Positions 33,519 to 45,835 of a DNA stretch of 64,000 bases are shown one piece after another. The position numbers and the translations under genes were made by a program. The notes beneath the pieces are model-generated. The model was not told the DNA's origin, searched no databases, and was given only the letters and a program-made list of their open reading frames with translations. Numbering within the stretch: the stretch's first letter is position 1; the number at the start of each line of letters is the position of its first letter. Where the stretch lies: assembly GCA_030704615.1 (NCBI GenBank), contig CM060731.1:32798001-32862000 (forward strand), read 5' to 3'. The stretch comes from Takakia lepidozioides (taxonomy: Eukaryota > Streptophyta > Takakiopsida > Takakiales > Takakiaceae).

Positions 33519-34292
33519 ATGTTTGTTGACACAGGCTGCACCATGTCTACTGTTCCATTATCCGTGGTTCAACTACTTGGTCTCAAACTCACCCCAGCCA
33601 CAGGTCTGCAGGTGACCATTGCAGATGGCACGCGTTATGAGCCTCTGGGTTTGGTCACCATCCCTATTAAGGTCAGTTGCACGTCCGTCACACTGACTTG
33701 CATAGTTACCATTGGCAAGCAATTGCTGTTAGGCTTGGATTGGATGTGTGCTGGAGGGGCCAAGATTGATGTGGTTGAAAACATCATGTGGCTTGCCAGT
33801 GGCAGCTCCTCACCCCACAAGGTGCAGCTCAGCTCTGTCTCCTTGCCCTCTGGTTGTGCCACTGTGCATCTCTCCCACATGCGCACCATTGTTGCTGAGA
33901 CAAGATGGCAGGCTGGTGAGCAATACAACTGGACACGTTACTTTAACTTTGCCAAGACGGCTCCTTCTACCTTGTATCAATGGCAACCACCTTTGCCTAG
34001 TAAGAAGAGTGGCCCTCCCATTCCAATCCCAGGTAACACCACTCTTCTTCGCAATCCCATGGACTTTGTTATACCTGCCTCCTCCCAAAGGATTGTTTCT
34101 CTTGGCCTCATCTTTCTTTGTCCACAAGGTAGTTATCTTGAAGTTGAGGGATGGAAACGCTTGATGCTTTCCAAACATTGCTTGATTGCATCTGGGGTGC
34201 TGGATCGGGGCTTTCGAGGGGAGCTCAGACTTCTTGTTGCCAACCCAGAACGCATACCTATCACCATCCGCAAGGGTCAGGTCCTAGCATGA
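33519..34292 (+). pseudogene. Retrotransposon aspartic protease
   Basis: An open frame of 257 codons contains the catalytic FVDTGCTMSTVP (DTG, with Cys in place of the common Ser/Ala) and the flap-distal LLLGLDWM. This is the retropepsin that would process the gag-pol product. It is not fused in frame to the RT because stops lie between 34293 and 34730. Confidence 0.85.
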
Positions 34293-34539
34293 CTCACTAC
34301 CACCCCATTGACAGATTTGGGAGAGGTGCAACATGCTTTAAGTTTTGCTGACATTGGCCTGTCTGATGATCCTGTAGATCAATTGCATCTCTTGGCACAA
34401 TCCGTGAGGTCAGCCCCCTCACTCCTGCACAATCTGCTCATCTTGACCAGGTCATGACTGATATCAAAATGAGCTCTAGTCTCACTAACAATGAAAGGTC
34501 TCGTCTATATCATGTTATTCGTGACAATCTTTGTTTTCA

Positions 34540-36038
34540 GTGCTGGTTCTCATGACTTGGGTCGTACCGATGTTCTCCATCATGACATTGTCACTGAGGG
34601 TAGCCCTGTCAAATAATATGCTTATAGAGAAAGCGTCAAAGAGCGTGAAATTATGCAAACCGAACTGACCAAGATGCTTGATGCAGGAGTTATTAAACCC
34701 TCTATTTCCCCCTAGGCCAACCCCATCGTATTGGTTGCCAAGAAAGATGGTACCACCCGTTTCTGTGTTGATTTCCGACGTCTTAATGACATAACCAAAA
34801 AGGATTTATATCCCTTACCTCGCATTAATGATACTTTGGATCAACTCAATGGTGCCACTCTCTTCTCTTCCTTGGATCTCGCTGCGGGCTTTTGGCAGGT
34901 TCCACTCACAAAGTCAGCCAAGGAGAAAACTGTGTTCACCTGTAAGATGGGCCTCTTTCAGTTTGAAACCATGCCTTTTGGATTATGTAATACCACTGCC
35001 ACCTTTTCACGTCTCATGGATGTCGTTCTAGGGAACTTGCGCTGGGAATGTGCCTTGGTATATGTTGATGACATCAACGTTTACTCAGCTGACTTTGATT
35101 CTCACATGCTGGATCTGAAGCGAGTTTTGTGCAAGCTTAGGGGAGCAGGCCTCAAAGTGAAAGCCAAGAAATGTGATCTGTGCATGACGGAGCTTCATTT
35201 TCTTGGCCACCTTCTCTCAGCTAAAGGCATTAGCCCTGACCTTGCCAAAATTCAGGCTGTCTGGGAATATCCCACTCCACGTGACAAAAATTGTGTCAGT
35301 GCTTTCCTTGGGTTAGCCTCTTACTATCATCGTTTCATTAAACACTTTGTTCACATTGCCACTGCGCTTAATCAGTTGTTGTGCAAAGATGTTCGCTTTC
35401 TTTGGAGCTGGTCCCAAATCACTGCTTTTGAGAAACTCAAAATAGCCCTCATCAGTGCACCCATTCTGGTCTTTCCTGATTTTTCACTACCCTTTATTCT
35501 TCAGACTGATGCCTCTGACCTGGCTGTTTCCACTATTCTATGCCAAAAGAGAGACAGCAGGGAACATGTGGTGGCCTATGCTTCCAGGCGGCTTGACAAA
35601 CATGAAAAGAACTATAGCATCACTGATAAAGAGGGCCTTGCAGTCATTTTTGGGGTGAAACACTTCAGGCAGTATCTCCATGGCTGCCCCTTTGTTATTC
35701 AGACTGATCATCTTCCATTGAAGGCTCTCAAAACCCCACGAGCACTCTCGGGACGCTTGGCTCGGTGGTCACTTACTCTTCAAATGTTCGAGTACGACAT
35801 TGAGTACAAGAAAGACAAAGCCAACAGCAATGCCGATGCTCTCACACACATTGAGACTAAGTCCTCTGCCCCTTATGTTACCTTAGATGACCTTGCACAC
35901 TGCTTACCATCTGGTGCTTCACCCTTGCCTTCTTCCTCTCCTGACGGATCTGATTTATTTGTTTTGTTTGCTACTGTTCCTTTTCTTCCACCTGATCTCA
36001 TGTCTGAATGGGATTTGTTTTTTTTTTCTACTGGTTGA
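34540..36038 (+). pseudogene. Retrotransposon reverse transcriptase-RNase H
   Basis: An open frame at 34731-36038 covers RT from [19 protein letters not shown] through the catalytic YVDD to the thumb, then RNase H ([39 protein letters not shown]). The same frame extends upstream (SVKEREIMQTELTKMLDAGV) but is stopped by TAA at 34614-34616 and TAG at 34713-34715. The TAG replaces the conserved Trp of the PSISPWANPI block. The catalytic residues themselves are kept. Confidence 0.92.
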
Positions 36039-36213
36039 GATTGGTTTAGAGTGTTGTTTCTCCTTCTAGTTCTGGTTTTGGCACTGAATCCTCTCCATAG
36101 GGATATCTGCTTATGTGCTTCATTGTCCTTGGTTGCATCTTCATGTAGTCTCCCTTGTCATTCGGTTGAGCTAAAAGCCTTCCCATGGAGATCACTGAGG
36201 CGGACACTCCGTT

Positions 36214-37591
36214 ATGCTCACACTAACCCAAGGGCTGGCTATGACAGCTGCAACCATGGAGGACCTACTTCATCAAGCCCTCCTCCAGAAGTGTAAGACC
36301 AACACTCATCTGTCGGGCCTCTCTTCGCGTCTGCTCAGGCAAGTCAGCTATCATCTCCCCTCTCATAGGGAGCATGGAGGTAAGTTGCTTAAGGTAGTTT
36401 ATGTTCATGGGCAAGAGACTGCCGTGGAGGTCCCTACTAGGAGCTCTATGCCTGCATTGCTTGAGCTTTACCATTGCTCACTATATGCTGGTCATTTAGG
36501 CATTGACAAAACTGTCAAACGACTCCAGGAAATGTACCATAGGAAGGGGTTAACTAAGGATGTGGCAAATTTCATTTCTAAGTGTGTTCCATGTAAGTCC
36601 AAAACACTGCTGCCTAGAACCAGAGCTCCTCTTAAATTACAACCAATTCCGGTGACTGAGATGTTTGCCCGAGTTGGTCTTGATCTTGTTGGACCCCTCA
36701 AAACTACGACTAAGGGAAATAGCTACATTGGTGTGGCTACTGATTACCTGTCTAAGTGGGTTGAGATCCGACCATTGGTTGCTAAGGACAGTGTCGAGGT
36801 GGTTCAATTCTTCTTTGATGAAATCCTGCTACGCCATGGTTGTCCCCTTGAAATTTTAACTGTGATCAGGGTACAACGTTTTGCAACCAGCTGATGGAGG
36901 TTGTGTGCTTTAATTTAGATGTCAAGCATCGCTTGACTACTCCCTACAACCCCCAGTGCAACGGGCTTACAGAGAGGTTCAACAAAACCATGTGCCAGTT
37001 GTTAGAAAAGAACGGGGCTCTCACTGAAGAATGGGATGTTACTCTACCCATTCTCATATTTGCCTACATGACCTTGGTACATGCCAGCACTCGCTTTCTC
37101 CTTTTGAATTATTATATGGGCGCAAGGCTCGCACCCCTCTTCATGTCCCTATGCTTCAGACTCAGGTTGAGGAGCCCATCATATGAGAAGAATTTCTTCT
37201 CACCTCACTTCTCATCGTTTGCGTTTATTAGAGACTGCTAAACACAACATTCAAGTTGCTCAGCTAGAAATTATAACCGTAGGGTTGTTTACTCTGAAAT
37301 TTTTTCTCTACGCCAGACTGTTTATGTCGGTTGCAGCCTGGCAAACAGGTCACCAAGTCCAAGATGCGGATCGATGGGCCTTATCTGATTCATGCGATTT
37401 TGTCTAGTCGACAATACCGTCTCCTTCCTCAACATCCTTCTACGGCGGAGATTGCAGGGACTATTCATGTTTCCCAACTTGTCCTTTCAAAGCTGCAGTT
37501 TGATTTGACCTGCCTCAACGTGGAGAATCGTCATGTGGTTTTAACTCCCAAGAAGCGTGCTCGGCTTGATTCTGCTTCAGTTGCTACCTAG
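36214..37591 (+). pseudogene. Retrotransposon integrase
   Basis: The HHCC zinc domain (HLGIDKTVKRLQEMYHRKGL, CVPCKS) and catalytic core (VGLDLVGPLKTTTKGNSYIG) are readable to ~36868. A two-base change of frame there separates LEILT from DQGTTFCNQLMEVV. The core continues with TTPYNPQCNGLTERFNKTMC and the C-terminal part (KMRIDGPYLIHAILSSRQYR, AGTIHVSQL) to the stop at 37589-37591. The integrase would insert the element's DNA. Confidence 0.85.
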
Positions 37592-37867
37592 CCTTACTCG
37601 TGACACTTTATTTTATTCCACTGCTCCCTACCTAGGATCCATCTCATTTCTCTTTGTAGTTCTCCAGGTTGCACACCTCACAAGATAGGGTTTTTTCCCT
37701 ACAAGGTTTTGTCCTTCGCTCAAATTGCAGAGCAAGGTTTTCTTTGTTGCGGTTTTTTCATCCTATCTTGGTGTGACCTTGAGCGACACTAATCCCTGTC
37801 TTGAGCATAGTGTTTGTTAGCTGGCTCGCTGGAGCTTGCTTCTTTGTGTGCCAGGAGGCTTTACATA

Positions 37868-38378
37868 TGTAATGGCTAGATTCCCTCTATCTACCTTTTC
37901 GGCATTTGGATGGACAGACGCTGGATGATGACCGTTGGAAAAGGACATGGATGAAACCAGCTGGAAACAATCTATTTTTAAACTAAGTATTGTCTTATAT
38001 TAATAGCTAGCTTATATCTAAGATAGAATGAGGTGACGTCCTATCTGGACAGACACCCGGCTCGAATCGAAATAACCAATCAGGGCTTGCAATTTGTGGG
38101 ATGAGATTGTGGGCCTTCGTTTATAAAATTGATGAGCACGACGCTTAAGGCGGCTATGCACGTTTGGTGTGTAAACCCTAGTGTACCTGTGTGGAAGGTT
38201 TGGAAGGTTTGGAAGAAGAAGGTGTGAGTGAGGGTACTCCTAACCCACGTGAATCTAACTCCTCTCCGTTGGATCCTGCCTATCTTGCTAGCCTGCTTTA
38301 CCGAGCACACATCCCCGTGATAGCTCAATACCCGTAGAGGAAGAGGAATAACGGGGTAGGCGAGAATCTGGCTTTACA
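37868..38378 (+). repeat. 3' LTR
   Basis: It is homologous to the 5' LTR from TGTAATGGCTAG to GGCGAGAATCT (38369). The next nine bases, GGCTTTACA, then lead to the flanking GTCCT. These nine bases are missing from the 5' LTR but also occur just before the 3' LTR at 37857-37865. The TATA-like TTATAAAA is at 38121-38128. Confidence 0.88.
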
Positions 38379-38383
38379 GTCCT

Positions 38384-38417
38384 GTTTTCTAAAAAATAAA
38401 AATAAAAAAAATAAAAA
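38384..38417 (+). repeat. A-rich tail, probable end of the interrupted LINE
   Basis: GTTTTCT followed by A runs broken by single T (AAAAAATAAAAATAAAAAAA). It lies immediately beyond the right GTCCT, where the tail of the LINE starting at 29781 is expected. Confidence 0.6.
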
Positions 38418-38911
38418 AATCTACTTCCCAGTTTATAAATCGGGCGGAAAATCGCCAGATGTGTCCACCTGGAAAGTGGGTTAGCTACTTTTACGATGGA
38501 ATGATGGGAGTAAAAATTAAGAAACTTGCCGGAAAGCGCCAATGATTAAATATCAGAAGCCAGATTTTCCCTACGTGGACCTGTTAAAATGTGACACCTG
38601 TTATATAGACACTTTTCTAACCCTGCCACCTCGTTACGTGAGCACTGGGTAGATTCACATGTGGCGATTTTGGAAAAGTGAAAAAAAAAACACTGCTAGT
38701 ACTTGCTCACATCTGTACATCATCATATACAAGCCTTTGAGGAGGCTGATAGAATGTGAACTGAATTTAGTGCTCTTGGTGTCCAATGACTCAAATTTCT
38801 TGAACCTCCAAAATCACAATAATAACATATGACGCCGCCTCCCTAAGGAATCGTAAATTAAGGTGACCTCAAAGGGCTACTGCCTTCCGGCAGAAAGGTG
38901 GACACCTTTGT

Positions 38912-38990
38912 GACACCAATCCGTGGATTGAACCTACAACCACTTCCGAGGTGGTATGTGCCCATTACCAGTTGGCTACAACTTGGTTGT
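38912..38990 (-). mobile_element. Possible tRNA-derived SINE head
   Basis: On minus, TAGCCAACTGG (38978-38968) resembles an internal A box. GGTTCAATCC (38934-38925) resembles the B box (GGTTCGANTCC) at tRNA-like spacing, with a paired CACCTCGGAAGTG between. No clean cloverleaf or anticodon loop is apparent, so a true tRNA is unlikely. A SINE is possible. The surrounding 38418-39034 holds nothing else I recognise apart from the ABCG 3' end. Confidence 0.35.
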
Positions 38991-39034
38991 CGCTCCAAAA
39001 TCACAATGTAGAGCTCCTGGTGGCCCAACCCTTT

Positions 39035-42000
39035 TCAAGACTTAATATATCGAATGCCAATGTAAGCAACCATCCGAGTGAAGAGAATGTAGAAAACAAG
39101 GATAGCAGCACAAGGCCCAATTTGCAGGTAGCCAAGACCCAAGCTGTCAATGGTCTGTTGACCGCTTGTGACAGAGCAAGCTCCGTTTACCAGCTCTGAA
39201 CTCAAACACGAAATCTCCAATCCATGCAATTCATTGAGGGAAATGGCAGTGTATGTGTACTTGACGTAGCTGAGGGCGTCCAGCCATGCAAAGTAGCGAG
39301 GCAGGTTCTTGGGTGACAGGAAAAAACCCCCAAAGAGACGATTCACTTCCAGGGCCATGGGCAGCACGGTGACGGAGAGGTCTGTAGTCCGGCACAGCGC
39401 GGATGTCATGAGGGCCAGGGACGTGGCCGAGAGCTGACACAACACCATGAAACATACAAAGATGAAAAATTTGCTGGCCGAATGCTGGAATCCCACCATC
39501 CAGTAGACCACGCACGAGAAGATTATGGGGGAGATCACTTGCACTGCCGTCTCTGCTGTGATCTGTGCCAACCAACATTCCACTGCTTCAGTGAGCCTGC
39601 AGCGGGTGGGAAATTTATGAGTGAAGGGAAAGAATGAGGTTACGATTGTCAAATATGTCTAATCCGGCCGGGCTTCTTAAAGCATTTTGCTCTCTAGACT
39701 CTCACGTCCTATATAAACGCTCTCCCTGTTTCACAGAGACATCGGAGAGAGCTCTAGACCTCGCCGATTTGTGGGTTTTCTGCGACTCACCTTGGCCATG
39801 AAATAAGCGGAGCAATAATACATCCCAGCAGCCCTTTCTCTCAAAACAAGCACTCGCTCGCTGGGGAACGAGTTGATAACAGTCAAGGCGCCAAACACGC
39901 CTTGGTTGATGACGCAAAAGAACAGCACAGGCTGCCGCCGAACTGTAGAGCGCTCCGTCCGCCCAATTTGGTAGAAAACTCCTCCGATCAGGAGTGCCAT
40001 GGCTGCACTTTGAAATAGCTGGGTGAGCAACACATTTTTCTTGCGAATTTGCTCCTTGTACCCGCGGTTGAGTAGGACTAGGTACTGGCGGTGCCATGGC
40101 ATTCGCTCGCGGTCTGTTTGTATTGGCCTATCTGACCCTCGGTTGAGGTTCACCTGGAACCAGCAATCAGACTGTCTTAAAAAGCAGGCCTCCCTCCTTT
40201 TCTTATGATCACTTTTACAATCTGACAAGTAGGTTCAAGGCAACACTGCATAAGGTTTTGTCGAGTAGGTTCTATAATCGCCTCTGCTTCTATATGTTAT
40301 GTACATACCGTCTCGTTAAATTCATATATATACTCCAAAGAATTCGAGTCGAACTATCTGAGTCCACTCTCAGATTGCTTTTCTAATCCAAAACTCGGAC
40401 AGATTCTCTTTTCTTCAATGCTTCTAGAAATGATCATATGCAACTGATTTGGACCACAATTAATTGGTAGCAATGTGCCTTTGATCGGGATGCACCAAGT
40501 ACAATGAGGGAGGAATGAGGGGATGTATGTTCAGCTCATAACTTCAAACGTGAGGCTAGAGCAGGGCGCAGCTTACCGGTTTCGAACTCAAAGTCGAGAA
40601 ACGGGCCCTCAACACCTCATCGACCTCTTTGAGACTGTCTCTGGGCTTGTGGATAGAGGGAGTGATGACATCTAGAAAATGATCCGCTGGATTTGTGTAC
40701 TCAGGGCAAGGGAACCCCGAATCCTCAAAAAACTTCAGAACTTCAGAAGCCTTACCTTGGTAGATCACCTGCACCTCTTCCCATATATGATCTTTTAAGT
40801 ATAGTTGTCACACGGAATCCATGTACATACTGTTAATTATTTACGTCCCACATATCCAGGGACAATGTAATCCACAGACAACTTATAAATGTAGAACCAC
40901 CCACTGATCGGTAGAGCGTCTTTATTGATTCAAGGGGCCCGGTTTATGTCCAGAGGAGAAAACAAGTTACATGATCATAACTGTACTGCTAGAATCATAC
41001 CTGGCCAGCTTTGAGAATGATAAGGTACTGAAATAAATTGAATATCTTGGCCTGTGGCTGGTGGATAGTGCAAACGATGGTGCAGTGTGCTTGGTCCGCC
41101 AGTTTACGCAACTGTAAGCATAGCGATAAGGACGTCACACTATCTAGACCTGCAAAATACGGCAGATTGAAGTACTTCAAGTTCTTGTTTTCAAATATCA
41201 CCTGCCTACTCCTATCAGCACTTTGATACAGTCCCACATGCAATAAACTGCTGCCACTATGATGGACTTTATGGTCACTGCATAAGAGAGTCATAATCAA
41301 AGCTTATATTAGAGATTAATCTCACTGGATTATTTAGAGGCCCAATATAGAGCACCAAAGTTACCATATCAAACTACCGTTATATAGAACGCATGCATCT
41401 AACATGACCAGTCTTGGCACTTCCACTTGAAAGTGTGTCCTACTTTTCTAGAGGGATTGATACTCTAAATTTTTTGGGCCTTTTGCCAATAGATTCAAGA
41501 TTGAAATGTCCAGAAAGCTTACCGAAAACTTCCTTATAACTTAGCCTTGATGGATAGCCAAGCAATCTGAGAGTTCAATGAGTGTTTTTATGCAGGCAGA
41601 TATATTACACTACTGAAATCTTGGAGGGTGAAGAAGTCAATAATCAACCCTTGAACTTGAATGGCGTGATTTTGTTCAGCATGCAACTCTGAGTGGATTC
41701 AAGATCATTCATGTCTTGGCTTGGACAGCAGCTAGAATGGTCTAGAAAATTTAGTTGTCCAAACCCCCCCCAAGTTCACTGATGTAAGTATTTTTAGCTC
41801 AAATGCAGAGGGTATGAGGTTGCAGAGAGAGAAGGATGGGTGTTCAAAAGTGTCAACTGGAATTTACCTGAGGTGGGTTCATCCAGAAAGAGTAGTTGGG
41901 GCCGGGTAAGCAGTTCCATACCAACACACACTCTTTTTCTCTCGCCCCCACTTATACCTCTTCTGAGTGGGCTTCCTATCACCGTCTTTCGACATTGCTC

Positions 42001-44528
42001 CAACCCCATCTACACACATGTATCCAAAATACAATGCTCGGGACCAGAATTTTTTAATGATTCTTGTTTATTCACATGTGAATCAGGACATTAATTTAGG
42101 AAAGTCGTTCGAAATCTTGATCAACACTCGAACATTCGTACCACAGGTGTGCGAGAGTTGTGCACGATTGTCTAAAGCAAGAATCTATGGTCGGCACTGC
42201 TACTTGTTGATTCCTTATTAGGATATGTATACACATCTATGGGAGATCTATGGAACCGAAGGGTCACAAGGTGATGAATTCTCTGGTCGACAAACTTAGA
42301 CCATCTACTGCTCTCCACAGACACTAAGGATGTAGGAGCCCAGTTCGATCTAACAATAAAATTTCTCTAGACGCTTCAAACGGGTGCAAGTAATTTACCT
42401 GTCTGACTACTTCGTTGACACGTTTCATCAACTGAGATTCCGTCAGTGAAGGCTCCAACCTCAACTTGGAAGTGTACAATAAAGTTTCTTCGACTGTCAG
42501 ATGTGCATTGAGCAGGTCATCTTGCATGACATAGCATGATATCTTCTTCAGATCGTTGTTTGTGTATACTCTTCCATTGAGACGCATTTGCCCTGTTACA
42601 GTGGCGGCCTTGTCCATACGACAGGCCAGTGTGTTCAATAATGTCGTCTTGCCTGATCCACTGGGACCCATGATTGCCGTGAAGCCACCAATCACTTGCC
42701 CGTTCAAGTTGTCCAACAGCAGTATTTTCTCATCCCTGCAAGCTTTTAGATTATGAAGGAAACTTAACCTCAAGTGCACAAGCCCAGAAAGCATCAATGA
42801 CAAAAACTGAGTTCAGCAAATTAGTGCAGAGTCCGAGAGAATTTCAAAATCATGAACTATGCTACGTTGAATCAAAACTATTTAACCAAAATGTGTGAAG
42901 CTCGAACGATTTGAATCTTCAGCAAACGAAACTGACCTTCAATCTCTTTAAGTTAGATTTGCTGGGCGGATTGGAATGCAATCTAACCTCGATGTGACGG
43001 TGAGGCCCTCCCAAGACAACACAACACCTTTTGTCTCTTTCCAGCTTCTCCGCCTTTCAATCGGACTCCTTGCAGACTGGGCTCCTCCGTAAGCTTCTGG
43101 AGATCTGGAGCTTGGGGACGGTTTGGGGCGCGAGCCGGGCGAGGGAGGAACCCTTCTACTACCATCTGTACTGGAATGATCAACACCTGGGCTTCTAATG
43201 GCCGGGGGGGCGCTTGCGCTCCGTTCCCGACTGTCGCCCGGGGCTACATGTTGTTGACTGGTTGGAGTGCGAGTCTCAGCATCTGACAATTTTCCGAACG
43301 AAGATTGTGAGGGTGGTGAAATCCTTGATCCAGGAGTATCTATATCAAGAATAGTTTCTGCGTGCCGTGGAGACGAAGGAAGTGGGGTTGGGGAGGTCTT
43401 GGTTTCCCTCAAATCCACGCGGAATTTTTTCGGATCAGAAGTAGACCGTGGACTACTTGAAGGTGAGGAGGAGTACAAAGGATCCCGGGCATGAGAAGAT
43501 GGGACAGGAGCCCAAGACTGACGGGGAGCGTTTAAGGATGGAAACATCTGAGGGTGAATAGGGGTTGAGGAGGTAATCTTGTTCGGGTTGTCGACAGGGT
43601 ACTCTTCAGCTGAACGTCTTGCACTTGTACTTGCAGTACATCTTGGACAAGGAGTTAGCGGTATAGTATCAGGATTGCAATCGACAAGAAGGGAGTTCGG
43701 AGCTCGATGACCGCATAAATACTGTTGAGGTCTTGCATCAGGGGTGCGTCGCTTGCCGCTTAGAAATTGGTCCTGCTTCGAAGGAGAAGATTGACCCGGC
43801 CTTGAGGCAGATGGTTCTGAACTTGAAGTGGACAACATGTCCATAGGGCTAGCGCTTGGCAGCAATCTCGGACTTGTGGGAGTATGACCTTCTGGATGCC
43901 TTGGACTTGATAAGCTGGCTCGGGGACTCAATCTTCTTTCCTCATTAGGAGGAGAAGAGATTTGTTGCTGTTTCAAGGAAGAGGTTTGCCCATCAACGGG
44001 GCGGGGCTTGAATGAAGTGGAGGGTTGTGAAGTTGGATTGGGCCAAGTGCCCCGTTCCCTAGGACTAGGCCTTCCTTGGCTTGGATCCGAGGGGTTTGAC
44101 AGCCATCTTGGACTTAATCGTTTCTGCCCTTCACTGACTCTGGGACTCACTTTTCTTTCCTCAGCAGGAGGACTCCGGGTTCGCTTGACACTCTTCAAAG
44201 GAGGTTCACCGAACTGGCTTGAACTAAAGCTTTCCTTGCCAGGGCTAGGTCGCGATTCTGGGCTTGGATCCAGTGCGCTTAACAGCAATCCCGCATGTGC
44301 GGGGTTTTGATCTTCTGCATTCCGTGGACTGGACAAAGCTTTGGGACTCGCTCTCTTATTGTCAGCAGGAGGTATTGAGGCTTGAGCATAAGAACGTGTC
44401 GCCATACCCGTAGAGGAAGCTGCACCATCATCGCACTCTGGCTCTTTCTTATTCAATGGGCTATCTGTCTGGCCCTCGTTTGGTGTCTTCTTCTTCTTCC
44501 CTGCCATAGCTGTGAGAAGGGTCTCCAT
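39035..44528 (-). CDS. ABCG half-size transporter with long Ser/Pro-rich N-terminal extension
   Basis: Seven exons: 44528-42988, 42735-42399, 42009-41868, 41149-41001, 40768-40577, 40153-39791, 39562-39035. Phases match at every junction and the coding length is 3252 nt (1083 aa). The ATP-binding domain starts at about residue 498 ([13 protein letters not shown]). Walker A GPSGSGKT is at 537-544, Q-loop VMQDD, signature ISGGERKRV at 645-653, Walker B LLFLDEP at 665-671, and the H-loop His is 703 (TIHQP). The membrane domain follows from about 815 ([49 protein letters not shown]). Half-transporters dimerise to export lipids, hormones or cuticle precursors. ABCG half-transporters are usually 600-750 aa: here about 495 residues precede the domain, dominated by SPR/SP motifs and a CGH...CPRC cluster. 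The extension shares exon 1 with the start of the ABC domain, so it belongs to the protein. Confidence 0.93.
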
Positions 44529-44880
44529 TACTTACATGAGACGACCATGGGTTTTCTAGAATGGCAGGGTAGGTCATGATTTGTAGATGGTCCAAATTCA
44601 AAGCAAGTTATGTGTGGTGTTGCAGATATTAGGGTCTCTGATCGGAGTGATTAACATACCTCAAGTTCTTGTTTGACTACTTGAAGAATATGACAGCTTG
44701 ACGAGCTCCATTTCAGTCAGTATACAGCTGGTTCTCAACTGCAACTGTTGCTGCACGGAGGAACAATCTCCATTAGATTGTAAGTGAGGGTAAAACTGGA
44801 CAGGCTGAGTTAGGGTTAACAGTTCACGAAGGAGAAAAAGCCACTACCATTCAAACTTCAAAACTCTTCGGATCGATGAT

Positions 44881-45835
44881 GCATTATATGAAACTTCTGT
44901 AATCTCCAAACATTACCCCGCGATGAAGTCGGTCTGCCTTCCTGTTGTTCGCAGTCCTAATTAAAGGTATTCCATATTCGTTTGTGCTCTCTCGACCTCT
45001 GAGAAGTGATGGGAAGACTGAACTTGCTCGACTTCTAACTTGCTCTTTCATCACATGCTTAGACATTCCCAACTCAGAAGTGGGCGGAGACAAATACACA
45101 CTTTCTTGGACAATTTTCTTCTGCCGCATGCTTCAAGATTGTCGATGGAGCTTTATATGAGACTTTTGTAATCTCCAAATATTACCCTGCGACAAAGTCG
45201 ATCTGCCTTCCTGTTGTTCGCAGTCCTAATTGAAGGCATGCCCTATTTGTTTGTGCTCTCTCGAGCTCTGAGAAGTGATGGGAAGATTGATCCATATCTT
45301 GCTCTTTCATCACATACGTAGACATTCCCAATTCGAAAGTGGGCGGAGACATATACACACTTTCTTGTACTATTTTCTTCTGCCGCATGCTTCAAGATTG
45401 TCGATGGAGCATTATATGAAAGTCGATTTGCCTTCCTGTTGTTCGCAGTCCTAATTGAAGGCATTCCATATTTGTTTGTGCTGCTCTCTCGAGCTCTGAG
45501 AAGTGATGGGAAGATTGAACCATATCTTGATCTTCAATCACATGCTTAAGACATTCCCAACTCGAGACAAATCTACACTTTCTTGAACTATTTTCTTCTG
45601 CCGCATGCTTCATGATTGTCAATGGAGCATTATATGAAACTTCTGTAATCTCCAAACATTACCCTGCGATAAAGTCGATCTGCCTTCCTGTTGTGCAGTC
45701 CTAATTGAAGGCATGCCATGTTTGTGATGGGAAGATTGAACCATAACTTGCTCTTTCATCACATGCTTAGACATTCCCAACTCGAAACAAAAACACACTT
45801 ACTTGAACTGTTTTCTTCTGCCGCGTGGATTGTCA
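44881..45835. repeat. Tandem repeat array, about four copies of ~210-270 bp
   Basis: Units start near GC(A/T)TTATATGA at 44881, 45150, 45409 and 45627 (spacings 269, 259, 218). Each contains TCTGCCTTCCTGTTG, CAGTCCTAATT, ATCACATGCTTAGACATTCC and TTTTCTTCTGCCGC. Later copies carry internal deletions. The array lies about 350 bp upstream of the ABCG start and about 420 bp upstream of the divergent CZIB start. Open frames inside are repeat artefacts. Confidence 0.9.

Larger units (their letters stand above)
30484..38378 (+). mobile_element. Ty3/gypsy LTR retrotransposon, full length but degenerate
   Basis: About 7.9 kb with two ~500-bp LTRs. The internal order is gag with zinc knuckle, aspartic protease, RT-RNase H, integrase, which is the Ty3/gypsy order. 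GTCCT flanks it on both sides (30479-30483 and 38379-38383), a likely target-site duplication. The coding region is broken by in-frame stops (34614, 34713) and frameshifts (about 31260 and 36868). The two LTRs differ at roughly 20-25 positions by eye, so the insertion is not recent. No chromodomain is recognisable after the integrase. Confidence 0.93.

Noticed and set aside
38912-38990. A true tRNA gene on minus
   Set aside because: A- and B-box-like sequences exist but no cloverleaf with an anticodon loop and acceptor stem can be formed; kept only as a possible SINE.
44885-45655. Repeated minus-strand frames starting MRQKKIVQES
   Set aside because: Identical frames recur only because the DNA is a tandem array; no start context, domain or splice support.
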